NCBI RefSeq assembly: GCF_028606985.1
Contig: NZ_CP117416.1
Coordinates: 2,456,001 to 2,520,000 of the forward strand
Source of the DNA: Paenibacillus kyungheensis
GTDB lineage: Bacteria; Bacillota; Bacilli; Paenibacillales; Paenibacillaceae
Direction: 5' to 3'
DNA: 64,000 nucleotides
Position numbers and translations under genes: made by a program
In this document: positions 31,001-39,420 of the stretch, piece by piece
How the letters are laid out: the number at the start of each line of letters is the position of its first letter
How positions within the stretch are numbered: position 1 is the stretch's first letter
The notes under the pieces: model-generated
What the model was told of the DNA's origin: nothing
The model's input: only the letters and a program-made list of their open reading frames with translations
Databases searched by the model: none

Positions 31001-34000
31001 TAAAACTATGGGTAAAAGGGATGGATATTGATTGGTCAACCTTGTATACCCATCGTTCATTACAACGAATTAGTTTGCCGACCTATGCTTTTGAACGTAA
31101 ACGGTATTGGATTCCTAACCGATCAAAAGTAGATTCTAATTCATATGCGATAGCCAATTCATCCCATATGCATATGATCCATCCATTGCTTCATCATAAT
31201 ACATCTACACTGACTCAGCAGAGATTCACATCTACATTTACAGGAGAAGAATTTTTCCTGAAGGATCATGTGATTAAAGGTCAGAAGATCTTACCGGGTG
31301 TTGCTTACTTGGAAATGGTACGGGCTTCTGTCGTACAAGCGATGGAACTTACTAAGCACGATCTATCGATAATTGTTTTGCAAAATGTAAACTGGATACG
31401 TCCGATAGCTGTAGATCAGCAACCTGTACAGATTCATATTCAGTTGATCCCGCAAGAGAATCAGCTACTGAATTATGAAATTTATAGTCAGCAAGAAGAT
31501 ATGCTAACTACTCTGTATAGTCAGGGAACAGTAACAGTTGTTCCAACTGAAAAAGGATACAAAGAAATCAATATTGCTGCTCTTCTAGAAAGTTGTGATC
31601 AGCACATGATTACAGCAGCAGAATGTTATGATTCTTTCCAACAAGTAGGACTCTCGTATGGCCCTGCTCAACAAGCTATACAAAATATCTATACCGGGCA
31701 TCAGCAAGCGATCGCTCAATTGTTATTGCCATCAACCGTATCACATACAGCAGAACAATATATATTACATCCAAGTATGATGGATGCCGCTATTCAAGCA
31801 TGTATCGGATTACCTTCACTAGGGTATGAATCGGTGACTCCATTTGCTTTGGATCAAATGAACATATATCAACCTTGTACATCTACAATGTGGGTCTGGG
31901 TACGTTATCAAGATACGGTAGAACAGCAGAGTTCTTTGGACAAAGTAGATATTGATATCTGCAATGAACACGGACAGATCTGTATTGAGATTAAAGGTCT
32001 GAATATTATTCATTTAAGCCCTAATCAAGATCAGCTACAGCATACTGATAGCGCTCCACCTGTCGGTGCATTGATGCAATATCCTGTATGGGATAATGTT
32101 ATTCCTGAATATACAGCCTCTCATATGGAGTCTTCAACACATATTCTATGCATAGGAGAGACTCCAACATTGTGGTTGAATCTCATTCAGGATTATCCGC
32201 ATATCCGATATGCACAATTAGCAATAGATGCCGATGTCGAGCAGATCGTTGCTCTGTTAGAAAAAGAACCTGCAATCGATCATATCGTATGGTCTGTATC
32301 TAATACTGTTCAACTTGATCTTTTACATGTGCCTCTACAGCAACCTGCCAAAGGAATATTACAAGTATTTCGCATATTGAAATCATTGTTGCAGTTAGGA
32401 TATGGAGAAAAAGATCTATCATGGACTATTGTGACTGCACAGACGCAATCCTTATCCATAGCAGAAAAGGCTTATGCAGAACATGCAGGGATTGCAGGTC
32501 TGGTCGGTTCTATGGCCAAAGAATATTCAAATTGGAATATCCACCATGTGGATTTGGAAGAAAATATGCATGTGGTTGCGCATGATGTGTTGACTTTACC
32601 TGTGGATCAGGAAGGCAATACATGGATGTATCGTGAACATCAGTGGTATCGTCAACAGTTAATGGTGGTTGATGCCAAAGACGAATCATCCACTTATTTT
32701 CAACAGAATGGTGTCTATGTTGTTATTGGTGGAGCAGGCGGAATTGGTGAAGTATGGAGTCAGTATATGATTCAGACGTATAACGCGCGAATGATCTGGA
32801 TAGGCAGACGACCACTGAATTCACAAATTCAAGACAAAATCGATCGCTTAGGTCAGCAGGGAATCGCACCTCTTTATATCGCTGCTGATGCATCTGATCT
32901 ACAAAGCCTAACAGAAGCTTACCGAATGATTAAACAATCGTATTCGTCGATTAATGGGGTTATCCATTCAGCAGTAGGAATTATGGATGCTAGCCTGAGT
33001 CATATGGAAGAAGATCATTTTCAAACCAGTCTGTCTGCCAAAATAGATATCAGTCTTGCTATGATGCAAGTATTTGCAAAAGAATCATTAGACATTGTTC
33101 TATTCTTTTCTTCGATGAGTTCATTTAGTAAGCCGATCGGTCAGAGTAGTTATGCGGCGGGTTGTACTTTTACAGATACATTTGCGAACGAGATGAGAAG
33201 AGTATTTGAATTTCCGATCAAAGTTATAAGTTGGGGATACTGGGGCGATATCGGAATTGCGGAGAAAGTGCCTTCTGCTTTCAAACAACGATTAATACAA
33301 TCAGGAATAGGATTTATAGAGCCGTCTGAGGCTATGCAAGCTGTTGAATATTTAGTGGGTAATCCTATCGATCATATGGCTTTTATTCATACGACTCAAC
33401 CGGATGCAGTTCTCAATACACATTCAGATGAGAAATTATGGATTGCACCGAAAGTAGAAGCTGTTGCTATAGAGTCATTACAACGTGGTCATACGGATGA
33501 TTCTAAAGTGAATTCTCTGATACAAACGATGCAAATATTTGATCGAGAATTAGAAACGTTGTTAGCGCATCTATTGTATGTTCAGTTACAACAGGCACAG
33601 TGTTTGGAGCATAATGATAATATTATGCCTATATATGAATGCTGGTTAGAAAGCAGTCGATGGATATTAAAACAAAAAAATATAGATGATTCCTATGGAG
33701 CTACTGAACAGATGTGGAATCAATGGCAACAGAGAAAAGAAGTATGGAGTCAGCATCCTGATCTACAAGCACAAGTGGTATTGGTAGATACGATGTTAAA
33801 GCATCTTCCCGATATTATTCAGGGTAAGGTGTTAGCTACAGATATTATGTTCCCGGATGCTTCGATGTCTTTACTTGAGAATTTGTACAAAAACAATGCG
33901 GTTGCAGATTATTTTAACGAAAAGCTAGCAGATACCATTGTGTCTTATATTCAAATAAGATTGCAAAATGATCCATCTGCGTCTATTCGTATCTTGGAAG

Positions 34001-37000
34001 CAGGAGCAGGTACCGGAGGAACAAGTGCTATCGTCTTGAAAAAATTAAAGCCTTATACAGATTCTATTGCAGAATATGCATATACAGATCTGTCGAAGGC
34101 TTTTTTGAATCGAGCAGAAATGATGTTTGGTCAAGATTATCCTTATCTTAACTATCAGCTCTTTAATGTTGAAAAACCAGCGCAAGAACAATCACTAGCA
34201 ATAGGTAGCTATGATATCGTTATTGCTGCAAATGTGCTACATGCTACACAAAATATTAAACGTACATCCAAACATATTCATTCTCTTCTAAAACAGAATG
34301 GATTGTTATTGTTAAATGAACTCAATCGTAGCACATTGTTTAGTCATCTTACTTTTGGATTGTTAGAAGGTTGGTGGATGTATGAAGATGCTTTTATACG
34401 TATTCCAGGATCACCTGTACTAGATCAACATCACTGGCGTAAAACCCTTGAATATACAGGTTTTCATACAGTGACATTCCCTGCACAATATGCTGAACCG
34501 TTAGGACAACAAATTGTTGTAGCAGCTAGCCATGGATTGATTCGGTTACCACGATCTCAATCAAGTAATGCTATATATGACAGTAAAAATCACAAGGCAG
34601 AGGAACAAGTCCAGACTATAGATACGATATCTACAGCCAAAGATATCTATGATTCACAAGAACAAAAGCAAGAAAAGATTTATGTGAGTGCTAAGCCAGC
34701 TACTCCAGAACCGATTACTGAAGAAATGCTACTGCAACACAGTAAGCCTTATTTTCAGCAATTAATTGGGGAACTGGTCAAGCTTCCTTATGAACAGATT
34801 GATATCTCAGAGCCGCTAGAGAAATACGGGATTGATTCTATATTGATAGTGCAGTTAACTAATAAGCTTCGTAAACATTTCGATCCGATTAGTAGCACTT
34901 TGTTTTTTGAACATCAGTCTTTGGCAGCGCTTATCCAGTATTTTATAAAAGAACATCAGCAACAACTCATTGAATTATTGGAGATTAAGCCGTCTCTTGC
35001 AACAACCGTATCTGCAACTGCATCGTTCACTAACGATAGCTCTCAAGTGATCTCGGATAAAAAGTATCGTCCATTAAAAATGCCTGTACAAGAAGTAAAA
35101 GTAACAGAATCAATAGAACCAGAACCAACAGTATCGGAACCAATAGCATCATCTATATCCCAATCAGTGGTTTCAGTTCAACCCATTCCATCGATATCGC
35201 AACAAGAGCCGATAGCGATTATTGGTATGAGTGGACGCTATCCACAAGCGGATAATTTGGAACAATACTGGTACAACCTTGAACATGGAATAGATTGTAT
35301 TAGTGAAATACCTGAAGAACGCTGGTCTATCGAAGGATTTTATAATGCTGATCGTAAGCGTGCAGCAGCTCAAGGACAAAGTTATAGCAAATGGGGCGGA
35401 TTTATCAATGGATTTGCAGATTTTGATCCTTTGTTTTTCAAGCTATCGCCACGAGAAGCAATCAATATGGACCCACAGGAACGCATTTTTCTACAATCTG
35501 TATGGGAATCGTTAGAAGATGCCGGGCATACTAGGCAAAAGCTGGCAGAACACTATCACAGCAAAGTCGGTGTATTCGCGGGTATTACCAAAACAGGCTA
35601 TAACTTGTACGGGCCAGAGCTATGGAAGCAGGGAAGTGATTTATTTCCAATGACTTCATTTAGCTCGGTAGCGAATCGGGTATCATATTTGCTCGACCTC
35701 CATGGTCCTAGTAAGCCTGTAGATACGATGTGTTCTTCTTCGTTAACAGCAATTCACGAAGCTTGTGAAAGTATACGTAGTGGAGCTTGCGAATTAGCGA
35801 TTGCTGGAGGGGTGAACCTATATCTGCATCCATCTAATTATATTGGTCTATGTGCTCAACAGATGCTGGCAGCAGATCATAAATGCAAAAGTTTTGCAGA
35901 GCAAGCCGATGGATTTGTACCGGGCGAAGGTGTAGGGGTATTGCTACTCAAGCCACTTTCAAAAGCTATAGCAGATGGAGATGCGATTCACGCTATTATT
36001 CGCGGAACAGGTATTAATCATGGTGGCAAAACCAATGGATATATGGTTCCTAATCCGACAGCTCAAGCTAATCTGATTCGCGATACGATGGATCAAGCAG
36101 GCATTCATGCCGAGGAGATTAGTTATATTGAAGCGCATGGTACAGGTACATCACTAGGTGATCCTATTGAAGTATCCGGCTTAACCAAAGCATTTCGTAT
36201 AGATACTCAAGAGCAACAATATTGTGCAATCGGTTCTGTCAAAAGCAATATGGGACATCTTGAATCAGCGGCAGGTATTGCAGGAGTGACCAAAATTATT
36301 TTGCAAATGAAACATCAAAAAATAGTGCCTACATTACATGCCAGTACACTTAATCCAGAGATTCCATTTGCGCAGACGCCTTTTGTTGTTCAGCAACATT
36401 TGTCAGATTGGAAAAGACCGCATATTCATATCAATAGTCAATTAAAAGAAGTGCCGCGTATTGCTGGAATTTCTTCTTTTGGTGCAGGCGGATCTAACGC
36501 GCATGTCATTTTAGAAGAATATATCGCACAGCAGACTGAGAAAAAACCACAGTCCGAACCTATTGATGTTCAGCCAGCAATGATTGTATTGTCTGCTCGT
36601 CAGTCAGAGCAATTGATTGAACGTGCTCATCAATTACTTGCTTTTGTAGAGAGCACTGTATCGTCTGAGCCTTCATTAGCAGATATTGCTTATACTCTGC
36701 AAGTGGGTAGAGAAGCGATGGAAGAGCGTATAGGTTGGATTGTACACTCAATAGCGGATTTGAAAGAAAAATTATCATCTTTTATTCAACAACCTGAGGA
36801 TACTAGTACTCATAATTATCAAGGGACTGTGAAACGTTTATTTGATATTACGTCTGTTTTTGACTCTGAAGAACATATGCAACAGATCGTCAATGAGCAT
36901 TATTTACAGGGTCAGTATGATGTTCTTTTAAAATTATGGATACAAGGTGCACCGATTAGATGGAACAAGCTCAATCATTATGTCACAAGCCATATCATTC

Positions 37001-39393
37001 ATTTACCTGCGTATCCTTTTGCAAAAGAAAAATATTGGTTAGCGCCTGCACAGATGAATACATCGCTACCAGAGCAAAAGAGGCTTTTAAATGAAGGAAA
37101 AGTAATGCATCATACGGCTTTGCATCCTTTGTTACATCGCAATACTTCTCAATTATCAGAGCAACGATTTACATCTATATTCAGTGGTCAAGAGTTTTTC
37201 TTCGCAGATCATATAGTGAACGAAGCCTCCATTTTGCCAGGAGTGGCTTATTTGGAAATGGTTCGCGAAGCGATTGCGCAATCAACAAGTGCATCATTAG
37301 ATCATAGTATGTGGTCGTTAGAAAATATAATCTGGGCAACACCAATTCGTATAGAAGAAATAGAGTTAGCTGTGCATGTTGCGTTATATGCAGAAGATGA
37401 AAATCATATTCAATATGAAGTGTATACAGAAAAAGATACTGCAAGAACGATTCATAGTCAGGGTAGAGCGATCAAATCATCTTTAATAGATGCACCGGGA
37501 CTCGATTTATCTCATATTCAACAGTCTATGACAGAAGAGATTCTACCATCTACATGTTATAAGCAGTTTGAGCAGATGGGTCTGCATTATGGAGATCGCT
37601 TGCAAAGTATTACTTCTTTACAACTAGGTACAAAAGGTGTTCTAGCCAGATTGAATCTACCTGCAACGCTGGAAGATTCTTTTTCTTCCTATGTTCTGCA
37701 TCCAAGTATGATGGATGGAGCATTGCAAGCTTCGATCGGTCTGATCTTCAGTGATAATACGTCAGCACCTATGCCAAATCGTCCACGATTGCCATTTGCA
37801 TTGGAGCAGATTCGGATATTTAGTGCATGTTCTACATCGATGTGGTCTTATATTCGTTATAGCGAAGGAAGTGATCCGATGGATAAAGTACAGAAATTAG
37901 ATATTGATATTTGTCATGAAAATGGAGAAATCTGTGCCAGTCTAAAAGGATTTACCAGCAAACGTTTAGAATATTCTGAAGCTTCATCATATCCTAAAGA
38001 AACTGTAATGTTAGTACCCGAATGGTTGGAGCAAGATATCGTCACAGTACCTGAAATTTCATTTCAGCAACATATGATTATGATCTGTAGTCCTTCTGCA
38101 CATATAGCTGAACAGGTTCGACAAGAACTTCCTGAAGCATTATGTATCCAGCTTGGTTGTCATGAAAGTCTACCGTTAGAACAACGATTTGGAAAAACAG
38201 CTTTAGAAGCATTTACTCAAGTTCAACAACTGTTGCAGTCCAAGCCGGAAGGTTCTATTCTGGTGCAATTAGTGGTTGTGAATGACCAAGACTATCAACT
38301 GTATACTGCGCTTTCAGCTATGTTAAAAACAGCAGAGTTAGAAAAGCCGCAGTTGATTGTACAGATGATAGAATTAGACGCTTTAGCTGCTGCTTTTCAT
38401 CCAGTAGACAAATTATGTGAATGTAGAGATAGTGCAGGAGATACGCATATTTCTTATCATAATCATCAAAGATATATTTCAACATGGCAAGAATTTGTTC
38501 CTAACGCCACCTCTGTAAAACAGGCATGGAAAGATCGAAATGTCTATTTAATTACAGGCGGAATGGGAGGAATCGGTTATCTGATTGCGCAAGATATAGC
38601 ACAAACAGTTACAGAGCCGATTTTGATTATGACAGGTCGCTCTAGATTAGATAAAGATATTCAGATCAAATTAGATACATTGCAAGCGTATGGCGCTCAA
38701 GCTTTTTATTATGTATCTGATATTGCTAATAAAGAAGAAGTATCTGCATTGATGAACACGATACGCATGGAATTCGGTCAATTAAATGGAATCATACACA
38801 GTGCAGGTGTGTTAAAAGATAGCTTTATGATTAGAAAAACGCCTGAAGAATGGAACCATGTATTAGCAGCCAAAGTGAATGGAACTCTATATTTAGATCA
38901 ATACAGTCAATCATTTGAGTTGGATTTCTTTGTTCTTTTCTCATCTCTAGCAGGTGTTCTCGGCAATATAGGACAGAGCGATTACGCAACAGCGAATGCT
39001 TTTATGGATCAATATGCTCATTATCGGAATAAATTGGTCTATACCGCCAAGCGAACAGGTCATACACTATCTGTAAACTGGCCTCTTTGGGAAGAAGGAG
39101 GAATGCAGATGGACACACAAAGTACTTCTTCGATGAAGCAAATGTCTGGAATGTTTCCTATCGATCATTCCACAGCTATACATGCACTACAACAAGCGTT
39201 AGAACATGAACAATCTCAAATCGTAGTGATGTACGGCAATGGTGCACAAATTCGCAGTTTTATGGATGTGGACAAAGGAAGAGAAATGGATGTACAAGAT
39301 AAATATTTTTTAGAACTGTTTGATCATATTCAAAGCGGGCAATATTCGTTAGAACAATTAGTAGAACAGTATAATCAGACAAAGCCATTTTAA
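22036..39393 (+). CDS. Trans-AT PKS 3: cMT-ACP-ER-KS3-DH-KR-ACP-KS4-DH-KR-cMT-ACP-KS5-DH*-KR
   Basis: The largest protein here, 5785 residues. It opens with the cMT (SAM motif LEIGAGTGGTS near 179) and ACP (Ser437) of module 2, then a cis enoyl reductase of the MDR type (about 549-872; TATGGVGLIAIQLAK) placed after the ACP. Module 3: KS3 (Cys1057), DH (His1532, Asp1706), KR (Tyr2140, YAAAN) and ACP (Ser2310). Module 4: KS4 (Cys2590 in ETACSSS), DH (His3078, Asp3250), KR (Tyr3706, YAAGC), cMT (LEAGAGTGGTS near 3988) and ACP (Ser4268). Module 5 begins with KS5 (Cys4566 in DTMCSSS); its DH has His5059 and Asp5227, but glutamate 5063 replaces the glycine of HxxxGxxxxP; its KR has Tyr5650. The module 5 ACP is on PKS 4. 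ATG 22036 has AAGGAG 9 nt upstream; in-frame codons before it do not. Confidence 0.93.
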   Translation: MKNFKMMESANQQMEAVNELLIQLLWCQLHAVGCLDKDFVWKKGTLSFYPKWLAESMTMLQAKVQFLPVATDRLIDTNLYKQMVNTYWEKWDQQLTSWLQNPDLQAQVKLVDRMLRSLPSILQGEKLATEIMFPESSMHLVEGIYKYHSTADYFNTVLAESVSTYVEKCAQAGKKVRILEIGAGTGGTSEVVFEHLKVWEHHIQEYVYSDISKAFLMHAEQKYGPSVPYLNYQIIDLKKSFASQDVDLGAYDLIIASNVLHTTKNIRHTLQTVKTALKKNGMLLVNEITDKSLINHLTFGLLEGWWAYEDEALRISGSPALSADSWKKILKREGFHSITYPASEALMFKQQVIASQSDGIVIHTKHTIPEVDVPLNPSQQHIPIQQPEEHADINAVTDQSVLDFVSDIVRGSIAEDLKISIDRIQNNRSFAEYGVDSIIAVHLVNVINKRGQLSLQTTVLFDYNNVDLLVEYLLEEYSDHFKQMLQTIKESSEENKQVPTIEKNTTPQKLDTPIETLKDSNTDHFSSEHHTFSENYTKAQNVSASSFYQVVLHRPSDIQELSIQAQEVPALKEDEVRIAVRAFSLNFGDLLSVKGMYPTMPPYPFTPGFEASGIVVDVGDRVTHIRAGEEVVFFASEHMGAHATAITCKASQVFVKPAALSFAEACSLPVVAMTVIAAFRKVQIKPKQRILIQTATGGVGLIAIQLAKHYGAEIYATAGSQHKLDYLLSIGVDHVINYREVDFEQQIRQLTNGQGVDMILNTLSGDALQKGLNSLASNGSYIEIAMTALKSAKAIDLSQMGSNQSFYSLDLRKLSLEQPERLVDYYQEMVDWIEKGVIVPHIGQLFRFDQLQAAYRNIENRENIGKIVVTIPEEWQYQGSPQNDPVPSSNQDRNSREPIAIIGISGRFAGCNTPDELWEHLQQGTDLIQSVSRWDLSSYYDKDKQYCDQGSFLDDISTFDPLFFNISGQEAIYMDPQQRIFLEESWKALEDAGYAGHSIKGQKCGVYVGCTSSDYQTLVGENPPPQSFWGKAGSIIPARIAYYLDLQGPAIAVDTACSSSLVAIHLACQALWGNEINMALAGGVFLQSTPQFYLDSNRAGMLSIQGKCHTFDERADGFVPGEGAGTIVLKRLQEAIDDGDHIYGVIQGSGINQDGTTNGITAPSSKSQTRLEQQVYDSFAINPAHIQMVEAHGTGTKLGDPIEYQALTKSFSAYTNEQQYCAIGSIKTNIGHLATAAGIAGVLKIVLSLKNKQIPASLHLEHGNPGISFADSPFYVNTATKDWEVPSGQVRRAAISSFGFSGTNAHMVIEEAPQHLQPSPVSKAGYLIVLSARTEQQLRLQAQQLLYWNINHTADCAAISYTLLSGRQHLNHRLACIIHSQQELTTCLQQWVEQGQSSQVTVGQVNRSENREQLSFKKYAEDCIQKCQQDRQDPSYLEYLSAVKEVFIQGYDGNMGDIFVKKEQQRIPLPTYPFAKNQYWIPTTPSQQKGFTSSQAVVVESIHPLMHRNTSDLQQQKYSSTFTGNEFFFRDHIVQGDKVLPGVAHLEWIRIAITEAVGGIAEDQIMQLKNIVWASPLRLEVEPFIAHIDLYVESNGELSFEIYSDATANRERLVYSQGSASIIDNTQPVAIDIADLQHQYSISPISANQFYEQSQKNGIALGNSLKGIEVVYTKATNDHDVLARLKMPVSQLPDQESYQLHPSMMDSALQVAIGYTIGTVSNPAYQGKSTLPFTLQKLEIFQPCLSEMWVLARYSAGSTANDKVHKLDIDLCDDEGNVCVRFHGFTARTLEHTVTASSHHHDSVLLTPTWTEYPVISDLQDSVHNDKNIHHIVVLSPPFAARYEEIRTQLPDVHCVILQEEEVTYLTEEEQSAHLFTSCTLQLIDLLKQSLSTSSEKVLLQLIVPDREKYQMLLGLAATLQTAQQEYSKLQAQCIQMNLQEIATGITSKIKQNRHESVAIVRYEDQIRYVRDWKKWESSLSKSPQILWKDQGHYLITGGLGGLGFIFAQEIIQQTHQATIIIVGRSPLDHVMQEKLDQLQDHQAQIHYIVADITIAEDVNTMMYQIRSICGNLHGIIHSAGVHRDHYIQHKVNEEIEEVLAPKVKGTLLLDQVSAEMQLDFFVLFSSLASVIGNTGQADYAAANAFMDLFASERNRKVIYQQRSGKTLSLNFPLWEDGGMQVNTAERTRIQNKLGMIPMDTATGMQLFYQAMQSQQDQVVVMHGDTDKFQSLLQPVRSKRLTKQNPATIPHNDQDTSILDQSSAKTIETHQTVLIEKMQSALIHIVSHMLKVSPKDIYPDVELSEYGFDSISFTDFSNQLNDKYQLDLTPTVFFEYSTIYTLARHLITAYSEQLTSILMPNVQRKVDSASDSAKVVNTELDQEVKSTKSEAIAQARSRFQKPAEPVHEPVSSTETDQSPDPVAIIGISGRFPMADDIHELWENLIEGKDCISEIPADRWDWKAYYGDPYQEKNKTNIKWGSFIDGVADFDPMFFGISPREAELMDPQQRLMMMYIWKAIEDAGYAPSSLSGSKMGIFVGTANSGYSHLLSQADTEIEGYSSTGSVSSVGPNRMSFFLNVNGPSEPIETACSSSLVALHRAVQAIHNGDCDTAVVGGVNTILDPDYHISFNKAGMLSQDGRCKTFSDQVNGYVRGEGVGMIFVKRLKDAEQAGDHIYGLIRGTNENHGGRATSLTAPNPRAQADLIKSVYSRAHIDPATISYIEAHGTGTPLGDPIEINGLKMAFNELGYDVTLNTATCGLGSIKTNIGHLELAAGIAGIIKVLLQMKYKTLVKTVHFEQLNPYIQLDQSPFYVVDTNRPWTPLEDQEGNILPRRAGVSSFGFGGVNTHVLVEEYIPSSTDQVIATRYEEPVCIVLSARTEQRLREQAKQLRTAMQSDQYTDHELERIAYTLQVGREAMEERLAMRVSSINELVTLLNKYIEQDDSSWNDDIYTGQVKRDQEVLEFLTADEDMQETVQRWLEKGKYHKLLKLWVKGMDIDWSTLYTHRSLQRISLPTYAFERKRYWIPNRSKVDSNSYAIANSSHMHMIHPLLHHNTSTLTQQRFTSTFTGEEFFLKDHVIKGQKILPGVAYLEMVRASVVQAMELTKHDLSIIVLQNVNWIRPIAVDQQPVQIHIQLIPQENQLLNYEIYSQQEDMLTTLYSQGTVTVVPTEKGYKEINIAALLESCDQHMITAAECYDSFQQVGLSYGPAQQAIQNIYTGHQQAIAQLLLPSTVSHTAEQYILHPSMMDAAIQACIGLPSLGYESVTPFALDQMNIYQPCTSTMWVWVRYQDTVEQQSSLDKVDIDICNEHGQICIEIKGLNIIHLSPNQDQLQHTDSAPPVGALMQYPVWDNVIPEYTASHMESSTHILCIGETPTLWLNLIQDYPHIRYAQLAIDADVEQIVALLEKEPAIDHIVWSVSNTVQLDLLHVPLQQPAKGILQVFRILKSLLQLGYGEKDLSWTIVTAQTQSLSIAEKAYAEHAGIAGLVGSMAKEYSNWNIHHVDLEENMHVVAHDVLTLPVDQEGNTWMYREHQWYRQQLMVVDAKDESSTYFQQNGVYVVIGGAGGIGEVWSQYMIQTYNARMIWIGRRPLNSQIQDKIDRLGQQGIAPLYIAADASDLQSLTEAYRMIKQSYSSINGVIHSAVGIMDASLSHMEEDHFQTSLSAKIDISLAMMQVFAKESLDIVLFFSSMSSFSKPIGQSSYAAGCTFTDTFANEMRRVFEFPIKVISWGYWGDIGIAEKVPSAFKQRLIQSGIGFIEPSEAMQAVEYLVGNPIDHMAFIHTTQPDAVLNTHSDEKLWIAPKVEAVAIESLQRGHTDDSKVNSLIQTMQIFDRELETLLAHLLYVQLQQAQCLEHNDNIMPIYECWLESSRWILKQKNIDDSYGATEQMWNQWQQRKEVWSQHPDLQAQVVLVDTMLKHLPDIIQGKVLATDIMFPDASMSLLENLYKNNAVADYFNEKLADTIVSYIQIRLQNDPSASIRILEAGAGTGGTSAIVLKKLKPYTDSIAEYAYTDLSKAFLNRAEMMFGQDYPYLNYQLFNVEKPAQEQSLAIGSYDIVIAANVLHATQNIKRTSKHIHSLLKQNGLLLLNELNRSTLFSHLTFGLLEGWWMYEDAFIRIPGSPVLDQHHWRKTLEYTGFHTVTFPAQYAEPLGQQIVVAASHGLIRLPRSQSSNAIYDSKNHKAEEQVQTIDTISTAKDIYDSQEQKQEKIYVSAKPATPEPITEEMLLQHSKPYFQQLIGELVKLPYEQIDISEPLEKYGIDSILIVQLTNKLRKHFDPISSTLFFEHQSLAALIQYFIKEHQQQLIELLEIKPSLATTVSATASFTNDSSQVISDKKYRPLKMPVQEVKVTESIEPEPTVSEPIASSISQSVVSVQPIPSISQQEPIAIIGMSGRYPQADNLEQYWYNLEHGIDCISEIPEERWSIEGFYNADRKRAAAQGQSYSKWGGFINGFADFDPLFFKLSPREAINMDPQERIFLQSVWESLEDAGHTRQKLAEHYHSKVGVFAGITKTGYNLYGPELWKQGSDLFPMTSFSSVANRVSYLLDLHGPSKPVDTMCSSSLTAIHEACESIRSGACELAIAGGVNLYLHPSNYIGLCAQQMLAADHKCKSFAEQADGFVPGEGVGVLLLKPLSKAIADGDAIHAIIRGTGINHGGKTNGYMVPNPTAQANLIRDTMDQAGIHAEEISYIEAHGTGTSLGDPIEVSGLTKAFRIDTQEQQYCAIGSVKSNMGHLESAAGIAGVTKIILQMKHQKIVPTLHASTLNPEIPFAQTPFVVQQHLSDWKRPHIHINSQLKEVPRIAGISSFGAGGSNAHVILEEYIAQQTEKKPQSEPIDVQPAMIVLSARQSEQLIERAHQLLAFVESTVSSEPSLADIAYTLQVGREAMEERIGWIVHSIADLKEKLSSFIQQPEDTSTHNYQGTVKRLFDITSVFDSEEHMQQIVNEHYLQGQYDVLLKLWIQGAPIRWNKLNHYVTSHIIHLPAYPFAKEKYWLAPAQMNTSLPEQKRLLNEGKVMHHTALHPLLHRNTSQLSEQRFTSIFSGQEFFFADHIVNEASILPGVAYLEMVREAIAQSTSASLDHSMWSLENIIWATPIRIEEIELAVHVALYAEDENHIQYEVYTEKDTARTIHSQGRAIKSSLIDAPGLDLSHIQQSMTEEILPSTCYKQFEQMGLHYGDRLQSITSLQLGTKGVLARLNLPATLEDSFSSYVLHPSMMDGALQASIGLIFSDNTSAPMPNRPRLPFALEQIRIFSACSTSMWSYIRYSEGSDPMDKVQKLDIDICHENGEICASLKGFTSKRLEYSEASSYPKETVMLVPEWLEQDIVTVPEISFQQHMIMICSPSAHIAEQVRQELPEALCIQLGCHESLPLEQRFGKTALEAFTQVQQLLQSKPEGSILVQLVVVNDQDYQLYTALSAMLKTAELEKPQLIVQMIELDALAAAFHPVDKLCECRDSAGDTHISYHNHQRYISTWQEFVPNATSVKQAWKDRNVYLITGGMGGIGYLIAQDIAQTVTEPILIMTGRSRLDKDIQIKLDTLQAYGAQAFYYVSDIANKEEVSALMNTIRMEFGQLNGIIHSAGVLKDSFMIRKTPEEWNHVLAAKVNGTLYLDQYSQSFELDFFVLFSSLAGVLGNIGQSDYATANAFMDQYAHYRNKLVYTAKRTGHTLSVNWPLWEEGGMQMDTQSTSSMKQMSGMFPIDHSTAIHALQQALEHEQSQIVVMYGNGAQIRSFMDVDKGREMDVQDKYFLELFDHIQSGQYSLEQLVEQYNQTKPF

Positions 39394-39420
39394 AAAGAAT
39401 AACGAAATGAGGTGTTACTA

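Noticed and set aside
35720-35740. DTMCSSS or DSMCSSS motifs in KS5, KS6, KS7 and KS9 as possible decarboxylating KS-Q domains
   Set aside because: The cysteine is present in each, and HGTGT and the NIGH/NMGH motif are intact. The changed residue lies before the cysteine, as in many active trans-AT KS.
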